Made by a program: the position numbers and the translations under genes. From positions 17,939,208 through 18,003,207 of the forward strand of contig OX387609.1 of the NCBI GenBank assembly GCA_947568835.1: 64,000 nt of DNA, given 5' to 3'. This DNA comes from Protonemura montana (Eukaryota; Arthropoda; Insecta; Plecoptera; Nemouridae). A model generated the notes under the pieces. That model was not told where the DNA came from and made no database searches. It worked only from the letters and a program-made list of their open reading frames with translations. How positions within the stretch are numbered: the stretch's first letter is position 1; every line of letters starts with the position of its first letter. Positions 11,676 through 26,700 of this stretch are shown in pieces.

Positions 11676-14600
11676 CCATGACCTGCACCATATCCTGCCC
11701 CAAATCCCGTCGCAAGTCCTGCACCAAATCCTGCCCTATGTGATGCCCCATCTCCTGCCCCATATCCTTTCCAATATTTTGCCACATGTCCTGTAACATG
11801 TCCTGCCCTATGTCATGCGCCAAGTCCTGCCCTATATCCTGCCACATGTCCTGCCCTATGTAATGCCCCATGTCCTGCACCATGTCCTGCCCCATGTCCT
11901 GGCCCATATCCTGCTCAATGTCCTGCCTCATATTCTATCCAATGCCCTGCCCTTTATCCTGTCGATTGCATGCCTCATGTCTTGTCCAAAGTCTTGCCCC
12001 ATGTCCTGCCCCATGTTTTGCCCCATGTCCTGCCCTAAGTCCTGTCCCATGTCCTGCCCTAATTCCTGCCCCATGTCCTGCCTTATTTGCTGCCCCATGT
12101 CCTGCCCCATGTCCTGCCCCATGTCTTGCCCAAAGTCCTGCTCCATGTCCTGCCCCATATCCTGCCCCATGTCCTGCCCCATGTCCTGCCCCAAGTCCTG
12201 TCCCATGTCCTGGCCTAATTCCTGCCCCATGTCCTTCCCCATGTCCTGACCCTCATCCTGCCTCATGTCCTGCCCCATGTCTTGCCAAAAGTCCTGTCCC
12301 AAGTCCTGCCCCATATCCTGCCCCATGTCCTGCCCCATGTCTTTTCATGACCTAACCTTATTCCTGCCCCATGTCCTGCCCCATGTGCTGCCCCATGTCC
12401 TGCCCTAATGTCCTGCCTCATGTTCTGTGCTATTTCATGCCTATGTCCTTTCGCATGTCCTGCCTCATGTCCTGCCCCTTTCCTGCCCCATGTCCCGTCG
12501 CATGTCCTGCCCCAAATCTTGCCCTATGTCCTGCCCCATGTCCTGTCCTATATCCTTTCCAATATTATGCCCCATGTCCTGCCCCATGTCGTGCCTTATG
12601 TTATGCCCCATGTCCTGCACCATGTCCTGCCCCATGTCCTGGCCCATATTCTGCTCCATGTCCTGCCACATAGTCTGTCCAATGTCCTGCCCTATATCCT
12701 GTCGCATGCATGCCTCATGTTTTGCCCAAAGTCCTGTCCCATGTCCTGCCGTTATTCCTGCCCCATGTCCTGCCCCATGTCCTGCCCCATATCCTGGCCC
12801 ATGTCCTGCCCCTTGTCCTGCCAAATGTCAAAACGCATGTCCTGACCCATGTACTGCCCCATGTCCTGCATCATGTCTAGCCCAAAGTCCTGCCTTATGT
12901 CCTGCCCCAAGTCCTGCGACATGTCCTTCCCTAATGTTCTGACCCAAGTTCTATACCATTTCATGCCCCATGTCCTGTCGCATGTCCTGCCCTATGTCCT
13001 GTAACATGTCCCGCCCGACGTCCTGCCCCATGTCCTGCCTCATGACCAGTCCCATGTCCTGCCTCATGTCCTTCCCCATGTCCTGCCCCATGTCCTGTCC
13101 CATGTCCTGCACCATATCCTGCCACAAATCCCGTCGCATGTCCTGCCCCAAATCCTGCCCTATGTTCTGCCCCATTTTTTGCCCCATGTCCTGCCCTATG
13201 TAATGCCCAATGTCCTGCACAATGTCCTATCCCACGTCCTGGCCCATATCCTGCTTCATGTCCTGCTTCATATCCTGTCCAATGTCCTGCCCTATATACA
13301 GTTGCATGCATGCCTCATGTCTTGCCCAAAGTCTTTACCCATGTCCTGCCCCATGTCCTGCTCCGTGTCCTGCCCCAAGTCCTGTCCCATGTCCTGCCTT
13401 AATTCCTGCCCCATGTCCTGCCGTATTTCCTGCCCCGTGTCCTGCCCCATGTCCTGCCCCATGTCTTGCCCAAAGTCCTGCCCCATGTCCTGCCCCATGT
13501 CCTGCCCCATGTACCGCCCGATGTTCTGCCCCATGTCCTACCCCATGTCCCGCCCGATGTCCTGCCCCATGTCCTGCCTCATGTCCAGTCCCATGTCCTG
13601 CCTCATGTCCTGCCCCATGTCCTACCCCGTGTCCTCTCCCATGACCTGCACCATATCCTGCCCCAAATCCCGTCGCAAGTCCTGCACCAAATCCTGCCCT
13701 ATGTGATGCCCCATCTCCTGCCCCATATCCTTTCCAATATTTTGCCACATGTCCTGTAACATGTCCTGCCCTATGTCATGCGCCAAGTCCTGCCCTATAT
13801 CCTGCCACATGTCCTGCCCTATGTAATGCCCCATGTCCTGCACCATGTCCTGCCCCATGTCCTGGCCCATATCCTGCTCAATGTCCTGCCTCATATTCTA
13901 TCCAATGCCCTGCCCTTTATCCTGTCGATTGCATGCCTCATGTCTTGTCCAAAGTCTTGCCCCATGTCCTGCCCCATGTTTTGCCCCATGTCCTGCCCTA
14001 AGTCCTGTCCCATGTCCTGCCCTAATTCCTGACCCATGTCCTGCCTTATTTGCTGCCCCATGTCCTGCCCCATGTCCTGCCCCATGTCTTGCCCAAAGTC
14101 CTGCTCCATGTCCTGCCCCATATCCTGCCCCATGTCCTGCCCCATGTCCTGCCCCAAGTCCTGTCCCATGTCCTGGCCTAATTCCTGCCCCATGTCCTTC
14201 CCCATGTCCTGACCCTCATCCTGCCTCATGTCCTGCCCCATGTCTTGCCCCATGTCCTGACCCATGTTCTGTCTCATGTCATTCGTCATGTCCTAACGCA
14301 TGTTCTGCCCCAAAACCTGGCCCATAGCCTGCCCCATGTCCTGCCCCATGTTCTGCCCCATGTCCTGCGCCATGTCCTGTCGCATGTTCTGCCCCATGTA
14401 CTGGCCCATGTCCTGCCCTATGTCTTGCAAAAAGTCCTGCCCCAAGTTCTGCCTCATGTCCAGCCCCATGTCCTGTCCCATGTCCGGGCCTATGTCCTGC
14501 CCCACGGCCTGCCTCATGTTGTTCCATTTCCTGCCCCATATCCTGCCCACGTTCTGTCTCATGTGTTGGTCCAAGTCCTGCCCCTTGTCCTGTCGCATTT

Positions 14601-14821
14601 TCATGCCTCATGTTCTGCCTCATGTCTTGCAAAATGTCCTGCCCCATGTTCTGCCCCATGTCCTGCGCCATGTCCTGTCGCATGTTCTGCCCCATGTACT
14701 GGCCCATGTCCTGCCCTATGTCTTGCAAAAAGTCCTGCCCCAAGTTCTGCCTCATGTCCAGCCCCATGTCCTGTCCCATGTCCGGGCCTATGTCCTGCCC
14801 CACGGCCTGCCTCATGTTGTT
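11676..14821. repeat. Higher-order repeat B, copy 2 (3146 bp)
   Basis: Second copy of the 3146-bp unit, matching copies 1 and 3 nearly base for base as far as can be checked by eye. Diagnostic variants such as ATTCTATCC (about 11933) and GTCGATTGCATG (about 11961) are shared with 10748 and 10778 of copy 1 and with 15078 and 15107 of copy 3. This sets repeat B apart from repeat A, which has ATCCTATCC and GTCGCATGCATG there. Confidence 0.83.
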
Positions 14822-17794
14822 CCATGACCTGCACCATATCCTGCCCCAAATCCCGTCGCAAGTCCTGCACCAAATCCTGCCCTATGTGATGCCCCATCTC
14901 CTGCCCCATATCCTTTCCAATATTTTGCCACATGTCCTGTAACATGTCCTGCCCTATGTCATGCGCCAAGTCCTGCCCTATATCCTGCCACATGTCCTGC
15001 CCTATGTAATGCCCCATGTCCTGCACCATGTCCTGCCCCATGTCCTGGCCCATATCCTGCTCAATGTCCTGCCTCATATTCTATCCAATGCCCTGCCCTT
15101 TATCCTGTCGATTGCATGCCTCATGTCTTGTCCAAAGTCTTGCCCCATGTCCTGCCCCATGTTTTGCCCCATGTCCTGCCCTAAGTCCTGTCCCATGTCC
15201 TGCCCTAATTCCTGCCCCATGTCCTGCCTTATTTGCTGCCCCATGTCCTGCCCCATGTCCTGCCCCATGTCTTGCCCAAAGTCCTGCTCCATGTCCTGCC
15301 CCATATCCTGCCCCATGTCCTGCCCCATGTCCTGCCCCAAGTCCTGTCCCATGTCCTGGCCTAATTCCTGCCCCATGTCCTTCCCCATGTCCTGACCCTC
15401 ATCCTGCCTCATGTCCTGCCCCATGTCTTGCCAAAAGTCCTGTCCCAAGTCCTGCCCCATATCCTGCCCCATGTCCTGCCCCATGTCTTTTCATGACCTA
15501 ACCTTATTCCTGCCCCATGTCCTGCCCCATGTGCTGCCCCATGTCCTGCCCTAATGTCCTGCCTCATGTTCTGTGCTATTTCATGCCTATGTCCTTTCGC
15601 ATGTCCTGCCTCATGTCCTGCCCCTTTCCTGCCCCATGTCCCGTCGCATGTCCTGCCCCAAATCTTGCCCTATGTCCTGCCCCATGTCCTGTCCTATATC
15701 CTTTCCAATATTATGCCCCATGTCCTGCCCCATGTCGTGCCTTATGTTATGCCCCATGTCCTGCACCATGTCCTGCCCCATGTCCTGGCCCATATTCTGC
15801 TCCATGTCCTGCCACATAGTCTGTCCAATGTCCTGCCCTATATCCTGTCGCATGCATGCCTCATGTTTTGCCCAAAGTCCTGTCCCATGTCCTGCCGTTA
15901 TTCCTGCCCCATGTCCTGCCCCATGTCCTGCCCCATATCCTGGCCCATGTCCTGCCCCTTGTCCTGCCAAATGTCAAAACGCATGTCCTGACCCATGTAC
16001 TGCCCCATGTCCTGCATCATGTCTAGCCCAAAGTCCTGCCTTATGTCCTGCCCCAAGTCCTGCGACATGTCCTTCCCTAATGTTCTGACCCAAGTTCTAT
16101 ACCATTTCATGCCCCATGTCCTGTCGCATGTCCTGCCCTATGTCCTGTAACATGTCCCGCCCGACGTCCTGCCCCATGTCCTGCCTCATGACCAGTCCCA
16201 TGTCCTGCCTCATGTCCTTCCCCATGTCCTGCCCCATGTCCTGTCCCATGTCCTGCACCATATCCTGCCACAAATCCCGTCGCATGTCCTGCCCCAAATC
16301 CTGCCCTATGTTCTGCCCCATTTTTTGCCCCATGTCCTGCCCTATGTAATGCCCAATGTCCTGCACAATGTCCTATCCCACGTCCTGGCCCATATCCTGC
16401 TTCATGTCCTGCTTCATATCCTGTCCAATGTCCTGCCCTATATACAGTTGCATGCATGCCTCATGTCTTGCCCAAAGTCTTTACCCATGTCCTGCCCCAT
16501 GTCCTGCTCCGTGTCCTGCCCCAAGTCCTGTCCCATGTCCTGCCTTAATTCCTGCCCCATGTCCTGCCGTATTTCCTGCCCCGTGTCCTGCCCCATGTCC
16601 TGCCCCATGTCTTGCCCAAAGTCCTGCCCCATGTCCTGCCCCATGTCCTGCCCCATGTACCGCCCGATGTTCTGCCCCATGTCCTACCCCATGTCCCGCC
16701 CGATGTCCTGCCCCATGTCCTGCCTCATGTCCAGTCCCATGTCCTGCCTCATGTCCTGCCCCATGTCCTACCCCGTGTCCTCTCCCATGACCTGCACCAT
16801 ATCCTGCCCCAAATCCCGTCGCAAGTCCTGCACCAAATCCTGCCCTATGTGATGCCCCATCTCCTGCCCCATATCCTTTCCAATATTTTGCCACATGTCC
16901 TGTAACATGTCCTGCCCTATGTCATGCGCCAAGTCCTGCCCTATATCCTGCCACATGTCCTGCCCTATGTAATGCCCCATGTCCTGCACCATGTCCTGCC
17001 CCATGTCCTGGCCCATATCCTGCTCAATGTCCTGCCTCATATTCTATCCAATGCCCTGCCCTTTATCCTGTCGATTGCATGCCTCATGTCTTGTCCAAAG
17101 TCTTGCCCCATGTCCTGCCCCATGTTTTGCCCCATGTCCTGCCCTAAGTCCTGTCCCATGTCCTGCCCTAATTCCTGACCCATGTCCTGCCTTATTTGCT
17201 GCCCCATGTCCTGCCCCATGTCCTGCCCCATGTCTTGCCCAAAGTCCTGCTCCATGTCCTGCCCCATATCCTGCCCCATGTCCTGCCCCATGTCCTGCCC
17301 CAAGTCCTGTCCCATGTCCTGGCCTAATTCCTGCCCCATGTCCTTCCCCATGTCCTGACCCTCATCCTGCCTCATGTCCTGCCCCATGTCTTGCCCCATG
17401 TCCTGACCCATGTTCTGTCTCATGTCATTCGTCATGTCCTAACGCATGTTCTGCCCCAAAACCTGGCCCATAGCCTGCCCCATGTCCTGCCCCATGTTCT
17501 GCCCCATGTCCTGCGCCATGTCCTGTCGCATGTTCTGCCCCATGTACTGGCCCATGTCCTGCCCTATGTCTTGCAAAAAGTCCTGCCCCAAGTTCTGCCT
17601 CATGTCCAGCCCCATGTCCTGTCCCATGTCCGGGCCTATGTCCTGCCCCACGGCCTGCCTCATGTTGTTCCATTTCCTGCCCCATATCCTGCCCACGTTC
17701 TGTCTCATGTGTTGGTCCAAGTCCTGCCCCTTGTCCTGTCGCATTTTCATGCCTCATGTTCTGCCTCATGTCTTGCAAAATGTCCTGCCCCATG
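14822..17794. repeat. Higher-order repeat B, copy 3 (truncated)
   Basis: Third copy of the 3146-bp unit. It follows copies 1 and 2 up to about 17794, where copies 1 and 2 enter their internal duplication (TGTTCTGCC) but this copy continues with TGTCCTGCC into sequence resembling the start of the window (about 225 onward). The truncation point therefore coincides with the edge of the internal duplication, which suggests unequal exchange at that place. Confidence 0.8.
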
Positions 17795-20700
17795 TCCTGC
17801 CCCATGTCCTTCCCCATGTCCTGCCCCATGGCCTGCCCCAAGTCCTGTCCTTTGTCCTGCCCTAAATCCAGCCCCATGTCCTGCCCCATGTCCTGCCCCT
17901 AAATTCTGCCCCATGTCCTGCCCCATGTCCTGCCAAATGTCAAAACGCATGTCCTGCCCCATGTCCAGTAACATGTCCCGCCCGATGTTCTGCCCTATGT
18001 TCTGCCCCATGTTCTGTACCATTTCATGCCCCATGTCTTGTCGCATGTCCTGTCCTATGAAGTGTAACATGTCCCGCCCGATGTCCTGCCCCATGTTCTG
18101 TCCCATGACATCCACCATATGCTGCCCCAAATACCGTCGCATGTCCGGCCCTATATCCTTTCCAATATTACGCCCCATGTCCTGCCCCATGTCCTTCCCC
18201 ATGTCTTGCCAAAAGTCCTGTTCCAAGTCCTGCCCCATGTCCTGCCCCATGTCCTGCCCCAAGTCTTTTCATGACCTAACCTTATTCCTGCCCCATGTCC
18301 TGCCCTATGTGCTGCCCCATGTCCTTCCCTAATGTCCTGCCCCATGTTCTGTACTATTTCATGACTATGTCCTGTCGCATGGCCTGCCCTATGTCCTGTA
18401 ACATGTCCCGCCCGATGTCCTGCCCCATGTCCTGCCTCATATCCAGTCCCATGTCCTGCCTCATGTCCTGCCCCTTTCCTGACCCATTTCCTGTCCCATG
18501 ACCTGCACCATATCCTGCTCCAAATCCCGTCGCATGTCGTGACCCAAATCTTGCCCTATGTCCTGCCCCATGTCCTGTCCTATATCCTTTCCAATATTAT
18601 GCCCCATGTCCTGCCCCATGTCCTGCCCTATGTAATGCCCCATGTCCTGCACCATGTCCTGCCCCATGTCCTGGCCCATATTCTGCTCCATGTCCTGCCT
18701 CATAGTCTGTCCAATATCCTGCCCTATATCCTGTCGCATGCATGCCTCACGTCTTGCCCAAAGTCCTGTCCCATGTCCTGCCGTAATTCCTGCCCCATGT
18801 CCTGCCCCATGTCCTGCCCCATATAATGCCACATGTCCTGCCCCTTGTCCTGCCAAATGTCAAAACGCATGTCCTGCCCCAGGTCCTGCCCCATGTCCTT
18901 CCCTAATGTTCTGCCACAAGTTCTATACCATTTCATGCCCCATGTCCTGTCGCATGTCCTGCCCTATGTCCTGTAACATGTCCCGGCCGATGTCCTGCCC
19001 CATGTCCTGCCTCATGTCCAGTCCCATGTCCTGCGTCATGTCCTGCCCTATGTCCTGCCCCATGTCCTGCCTCATATCCAGTCCCATGTTCTGCCCCATG
19101 TCCTGCCCCATGTCCTGCCCTATGTAATGCCCCATATCCTGCCCCATGTCCTGCCCCTTGTCCTGCCAAATGTCAAAACGCTTGTCCTGCCCCATGTACT
19201 GCCCCATGTCCTGCATCATGTCCTGCCCAAAGTCCTGCCCCATGTCCTGCCCCTGTCCTGTCGCACGTCATGCCTCAAGTCCTGCCCCATGTCCTGCCCC
19301 ATATACAGCCCCATGACCTGACCCTTATTTCCTGCCCCATGTCCTGCCCTATGTCCTGCCCCATGTCTTGCCAAAAGTCCTGTCCCTTGTCCTGCCCCAT
19401 ATCCTGCCCCATGTCCTGCCCCCAAGTCATTTAATGGCCTAACCTTATTCCTGCCCCATGTTCTGCCAAATGTGCTGCCCCATGTCCTTCCCTAATGTCC
19501 TGTCCCATTTCTGTACCATTTCATGCCTATGTCCTGTCCCTTGTCCTGCCCCATATCCTGCCCCATGTCCTGCCCCCAAGTCATTTAATGGCCTAACCTT
19601 ATTCCTGCCCCATGTTCTGCCAAATGTGCTGCCCCATGTCCTTCCCTAATGTCCTGTCCCATTTCTGTACCATTTCATGCCTATGTCCTGTCGCTTGTCC
19701 TGCCCTTTGTCCTGTTACATGTCTCATCCGATGTCCTGCCCCATATCCTGTCCCATGACATGCACCATATCCTGCTCCAAATCCCGTCGCATGTCCTGCC
19801 CCAAATCTTGCCCTATGTCCTGCCCCATGTCCTGTCCTTTTTCCTTTCCAACATTATGCCCCATGTCCTGCCCCATGTCCTGCCCTATGTAATGCCCAAT
19901 GTCCTGCACCATGTCCTGCCCCAAGTCCTGGCCCATATTCTGCTCCATGTCCCGCCTCATAGTCTGTCCAATGTCCTGCCCCATGTCCTGCCCCATGTCC
20001 TGCCCCTAGTCCTGTCCCATGATTTGCCCTATGTCCTTCCCCAAGTCCTGCTCCAAGTCCTGTCCCATGTCCTGCCCTAATTCCTGCCCCATGTCCTGCC
20101 ACATGTCCTGACCCTTATCCTGCCCCATGTCCTGCCCCGTGTCTTGCCCCATGTCCTGCCCCAAGTCCTAACCCATGTCCTGCCCTTATTCCTGCCCCAT
20201 GTCCTGCCTTATTTGCTGCCCCGTGTCCTGCCCCATGTCCTGCCCCATGTCTTGCCCAAAGTCCTGCTCCATGTCCTACCTCATGACCTGCCCCATGTCC
20301 TGCCTCATGTCCTGCCCCAAGTCCTGAGCCATGTCCTGCCCTAATTCCTGCCCCATGTTCTGCCCCATGTCCTGGCCCATGTCCTGCCCCATGTCTTGCC
20401 CAAAGTCCTGCTCCATGTCCTGCCTCATGACCTGCCCCATGTCCTGCCTCATGTCCTGCCCCAAGTCCTGTAACATGTCCCGCCCGATGTCCTGCCCCAT
20501 GTTCTGTCCCATGACATCCACCATATACTGCCCCAAATCCCGTCGCATGTCCTGCCCCATATCCTTTCCAATATTACGCCCCATATCCTGCCCCATGTCC
20601 TTCCCCATGTCTTGCCAAAAGTCCTGTCCCAAGTCCTGCCCCATGTCCTGCCCCATGTCCTGCCCCAAGTCTTTTCATGACCTAACCTTATTCCTGCCCC

Positions 20701-23700
20701 ATGTCCTGCCCTATGTGCTGCCCCATGTCCTTCCCTAATGTCCTGCCCCATGTTCTGTACTATTTCATGACTATGTCCTGTCGCATGGCCTGCCCTATGT
20801 CCTGTAACATGTCCCGCCCCATGTCCTGCCTCATATCCAGTCCCATGTCCTGCCTCATGTCCTGCCCCTTTCCTGACCCATTTCCTGTCCCATGACCTGC
20901 ACCATACCCTGCTCCAAATCCCGTCGCATGTCGTGACCCAAATCTTGCCCTATGTCCTGCCCCATGTCCTGTCCTATATCCTTTCCAATATTATGCCCCA
21001 TGTCCTGCCCCATGTCCTGCCCTATGTAATGCCCCATGTCCTGCACCATGTCCTGCCCCATGTCCTGGCCCATATTCTGCTCCATGTCCTGCCTCATAGT
21101 CTGTCCAATGTCCTGCCCTATATCCTGTCGCATGCATGCCTCACGTCTTGCCCAAAGTCCTGTCCCATGTCCTGCCCTAATTCCTGCCCCATGTCCTGCC
21201 CCATGTCCTGCCCCATATAATGCCCCATGTCCTGCCCCTTGTCCTGCCAAATGTCAAAACGCATGTCCTGCCCCATGTGCAGCTTCATGTCCTGCATCAT
21301 GTCTTGCCCAAAGTCCTGCTCCATGTCCTGCCCCAGGTCCTACCCCATGTCCTTCCCTAATGTTCTGCCACAAGTTCTATACCATTTCATGCCCCATGTC
21401 CTGTCGCATGTCCTGCCCTATGTCCTGTAACATGTCCCGGCCGATGTTCTGCCCCATGTCCTGCCTCATGTCCAGTCCCATGTCCTGCGTCATGTCCTGC
21501 CCTATGTCCTGCCCCATGTCCTGCCCCTTGTCCTGCCCCATGTCCTGCTCCATGTCCTGCCCCATGTCCTGCCAAATGTCAAAACGCTTGTCCTGCCCCA
21601 TGTACTGCCCCATGTCCTGCATCATGTCCTGCCCTATGTCCTGCCCCATGTCCTGCCCCATGTCCTGCCCCAAGTCCTGTCCCATGTCCTGGCCTAATTC
21701 CTGCCCCATGTCCTTCCCCATGTCCTGACCCTCATCCTGCCTCATGTCCTGCCCCATGTCTTGCCCCATGTCCTGACCCATGTTCTGTCTCATGTCATGC
21801 GTCATGTCCTAACGCATGTTCTGCCCCATAACCTGGCCCATAGGCTGCCCCATGTCCTGCCCCATGTTCTGCCCCATGTCCTGCGCCATGTCCTGTCTCA
21901 TGTTCTGCCCCATGTACTAGCCCATGTCCTGCCCTATGTCTTGCAAAAAGTCCTGCCCCAAGTTCTGCCTCATGTCCAGCCCCATGTCCTGTCCCATGTC
22001 CGGGCCTATGTCCTGCCCCACGGCCTGCCTCATGTTGTTCCATGTCCTGCCCCATATCCTGCCCACGTTCTGTCTCATGTGTTGGTCCAAGTCCTGCCCC
22101 TTGTCCTGTCGCATTTTCATGCCTCATGTTCTGCCTCATGTCTTGCAAAATGTCCTGCACCATGTCCTGCCCCATGTCCTTCCCCATGTCCTGCCCCATG
22201 GCCTGCCCCAAGTCCTGTCCTATGTCCTGCCCTAAATCCAGCCCCAAGTCCTGCCCCATGTCCTGCCCCTAAATCCTGCCCCATGTCCTGCCCCATGTCC
22301 TGCCAAATGTCAAAACGCATGTCCTGCCCCATGTCCAGTAACATGTCCCGCCCGATGTCCTGCCCTATGTTCTGCCCCATGTTCTGTACCATTTCATGCC
22401 CCATGTCTTGTCGCATGTCCTGTCCTATGTCCTGTAACATGTCCCGCCCGATGTCCTGCCCCATGTTCTGTCCCATGACATCCACCATATACTGCCCCAA
22501 ATCCCATCGCATGTCCTGCCCCATATCCTTTCCAATATTACGCCCCATGTCCTGCCCCATGTCTTGCCCAAAGTCCTGCTCCATGTCCTGCATCATGACC
22601 TGCCCCATGTCTTGCCTCATGTCCTGCCCCAAGTCCTGTGCCATGTCCTGCCCTTATTCCTGCCCCATGTTCTGCCCCATGTCCTGGCTCATGTCCTGCC
22701 CCATGTCTTGCCCAAAGTCTTGCCCTAAGTCCTGTCCCATGTTCTGCCCCATGTCCTGCCCCAAAACCTGTCCCATGTCCTGCCCCATGTCTTGCCCAAA
22801 GTCCTGCTCCATGTCCTGCCCCATGTCCTGCCCCATGTCCTGCCCCATGTCCTGCCCCAAGTCCTGTCCCATGTCCTGCCCTAATTCCTGCCCCATGTCC
22901 TGCCCCATGTCCTGACCCTTATCCTGCCTCATGTCCTGCCCCATGTCCTGCCCCAATTCCTGTCCCATGTCCTGCCCTAATTCCTGCCCCATGTCCTGCC
23001 CCATGTCCTGACCCTTATCCTGTCGCATGTTTTGCCCCATGTCCTGGCCCGTGTCCTGACCCATGTTTGCCCAAAGTCCTGCCCCAAAATCTGCCTCATG
23101 TCCAGCACCATGTCCTGTCCCATGTCCTGGCCTATGTCCTGCCCCACGGCCTACCTCATGTTGTTCCATGTCCTGCCCCATATCCTGCCCATGTTCTGTC
23201 TCATGTGTTGGTCCAAGTCCTGCCCCATGTCCTGCCCCATGTCCTGCCCCAAGTCCTGTCCCTTGTCCTGCCCTAATTCCTGCCCCATGTCCTGCACCAT
23301 GTCCTGCCTCATATCCTGCCCCATGTCCTGCCCCATGTCCTGCCAAATGTCAGAACGCATGTTCTGCCCCATGTCCAGTAAAATGTCCCGCCCGATATCC
23401 TGCCCTATGGCCTGCCCCATGTCCTGCCCCATGTCTTGCCCAAAGTCCTGCCCCATGTTCTGCCCTATGGCCTGCCCCATGTCCCGCCCGATGTCCTGCC
23501 CCATGTCCTGCCTCATGACCAGTCCCATGTCCTGCCTCATGTCCTGTCCAATGTCCTGCCTAATATCCTGTCGCATGCATGCCCCATGTCCTGCCCCATG
23601 TTCTGTCCCATGACCTGCACCATATCCTGCCCCCAATCCCGTCGCATGTCCTGCCCCAAATCCTGCCCTTTGTCCTGCCCCATGTCCTGCCCCGTGTCCT

Positions 23701-26700
23701 CTCCCATGACCTGCACCATATCCTGCCCCAAATCCCGTCGCATGTCCTGCCCCAAATCCTGCCCTATGTGATGCCCCATCTCCTGCCCCATATCCTTTTC
23801 ATTATTATGCTCCATGTCCTGTAACATGTCCTGCCCTATGTCATGCGCCAAGTCCTGCCCCATATCCTGCCACATGTCCTGCCCTATGTAATGCCCAATG
23901 TCCTGCACCATGTCCTGAACCATGTCCTGGCCCATATCCTGCTCCATGTCTTGCCTCATATCCTTTCCAATGTCCTGCCCTTTATCCTGTCGCATGCATA
24001 ACTCATGTCTTGTCAAAAGTCTTGCCCTATGTCCTGCCCCATGTTCTGCCCCATGTCCTGCCCCAAGTCCTATCCCATGTCCTGCCCTAATTCCTGCGCC
24101 ATGTCCTGCCTTATTTGCTGCCCCATGTCCTGCCCCATGTCCTGCCCCATGTCTTGCCCAAAGTCCTGCACCATGCCCGCATTTCCTGCCCCTTGTCCAG
24201 TAAAATGTCCCGCCCGATGTGCTGCCCTACGTCCTGCCCCATATCCTGCCCCATGTCCTGACCATTATCCTTCCCTATGTCCTGCCCCATGTCTTGCCCC
24301 ATGTCCTGACCCATGTGTTGTCACAAGTGCTGCCCCTTGTCCTGTCGCATGTCATGCCTCATGTCCTGCCCCATGTCCTGCCCCATGGACAGCCCCATGT
24401 CCTGACCCTTATTTCCTGCACCATGTCCTGCCCCATGTCCTGCCCCATGTCTTGCCAAAAGTCCTGTCCCAAGTCCTGCCCCATATCCTGCATCATGTCC
24501 TGCCCCATGTCTTTTCATGACCTAACCTTATTCCTGCCCCATGTCCTGCCCCATGTGCTGCCCCATGTCCTTCCCTAATGTCCTGCCTCATGTTCTGTGC
24601 TATTTCATGCCTATGTCCTTTCGCATGTCCTGCCCTATGTCCTGTAACATGTCCCGCCCGATGTCCTGCCCCATGTCCTGCCTCATATCCAGTCCCATGT
24701 CCTGCCTCATGTCCTGCCCCTTTCCTGCCCCATGACCCGTCGCATGTCCTGCCCCAAATCTTGCCCTATGTCCTGCCCCATGTCCTGTCCTATATCCTTT
24801 CCAATATTATGCCCCATGTCCTGCCCCATGTCCTGCCTTATGTTATGCCCCATGTCCTGCACCATATCCTGCCCCATGTCCTGGCCCATATTCTGCTCCA
24901 TGTCCTGCCCTATATCCTGTCGCATGCATGCCTCATGTTTTGCCCAAAGTCCTGTCCCATGTCCTGCCGTTATTCCTGCCCCATGTCCTGCCCCATGTCC
25001 TGCCCCATATCCTGGCCCATTTCCTGCCCCTTGTCCTGCCAAATGTCAAAACGCATGTCCTGACCCATGTACTGCCCCATGTCCTGCATCATGTCTAGCC
25101 CAAAGTCCTGCCTTATGTCCTGCCCCAAGTCCTGCGACATGTCCTTCCCTAATGTTCTGACCCAAGTTCTATACCATTTCATGCCCCATGTCCTGTCGCA
25201 TGTCCTGCCCTATGTCCTGTAACATGTCCCGCCCGACGTCCTGCCCCATGTCCTGCCTCATGAACAGTCCTATGTCCTGGCTTATGTCCTTCCCCATGTC
25301 CTGCCCCATGTCCTGTCCCATGTCCTGCACCATATCCTGCCACAAATCCCGTCGCATGTCCTGCCCCAAATCCTGCCCTATGTTTTGCCCCATTTTTTGC
25401 CCCATGTCCTGCCCTATGTAATGCCCAATGTCCTGCACAATGTCCTGCCCCACGTCCTGGCCCATATCCTGCTTCATGACCTGCTTCATATCCTGTCCAA
25501 TGTCCTGCCCTATATACAGTTGCATGCATGCCTCATGTCTTGCCCAAAGTCTTTACCCATGTCCTGCCCCATGTCCTGCTCCGTGTCCTGCCCCAAGTCC
25601 TGTCCAATGTCCTGCCTTAATTCCTGCCCCATGTCCTGCCCCATGTCCTGCCCCATGTACCGCCCGATGTCCTGCCCCATGTCCTACCCCATGTCCCGCC
25701 CGATGTCCTGCCCCATGTCCTGCCTCATGTCCAGTCCCATGTCCTGCCTCATGTCCTGCCCCATGTCCTACCCCGTGTCCTTCTCCCATGACCTGCACCA
25801 TATCCTGCCCCAAATCCCGTCGCAAGTCCTGCCCAAAATCCTGCCCTATGTGATGCCCCATCTCCTGCCCCATATCCTTTCCAATATTTTGCCCCATGTC
25901 CTGTAACATGTCCTGCCCTATGTCATGCGCCAAGTCCTGCCCTATATCCTGCCAAATGTCCTGCCCTATGTAATGCCCCATGTCCTGCACCATGTCCTGC
26001 CCCATGTCCTGGCCCATATCCTGCTCAATGTCCTGCCTCATATCCTATCCAATGCCCTGCCCTTTATCCTGTCGCATGCATGCCTCATGTCTTGTCCAAA
26101 GTCTTGCCCCATGTCCTGTCCCATGACCTGCCCTAATTCCTAACCCATGTCCTGCAATATTTGCTGCCCCATGTCCTGCCCCATGTCCTGCCCCATGTCT
26201 TGCCCAAAGTCCTGCTCCATGTCCTGCCCCATATCCTGCCCCATGTCCTGCCCCATGTCCTGCCCCAAGTCCTGTCCCATGTCCTGGCCTAATTCCTGCC
26301 CCATGTCCTGCCCCATGTCCTGGCCCATATTCTGCTCCATGTCCTGCCTCATAGTCTGTCCAATGTCCTGCCCTATATCCTGTCGCATGGATGCCTCACG
26401 TCTTGCCCAAAGTCCTGTCCAATGTCCTGCCCTAATTCCTGCCCCATGTCCTGCCCCATGTTCTCCCCTATATAATGCCCCATGTCCTGCCCCTTGTCCT
26501 GCCAAATGTCAAAACGCATGTCCTGCCCCATGTACAGCTTCATGTCCTGCATCAAGTTTTGCCCAAAGTCCTGCTCCATGTCCTGCCCCAGGTCCTGCCC
26601 CATGTCCTTCCCTAATGTTCTGCCACAAGTTCTATACCATTTCATGCCCCATGTCCTGTCGCATGTCCTGCCCTATGTCCTGAAACATGTCCCGGCCGAT

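Noticed and set aside
21761-22915. Long open frame (384 codons) in the satellite with VLPH/CPAP/MSCP repeats
   Set aside because: It is produced by the stop-free 12-bp monomer and changes frame and repeat type wherever an indel occurs. Equally long frames exist on the opposite strand (for example 61577-62686). There is no non-repetitive protein sequence.
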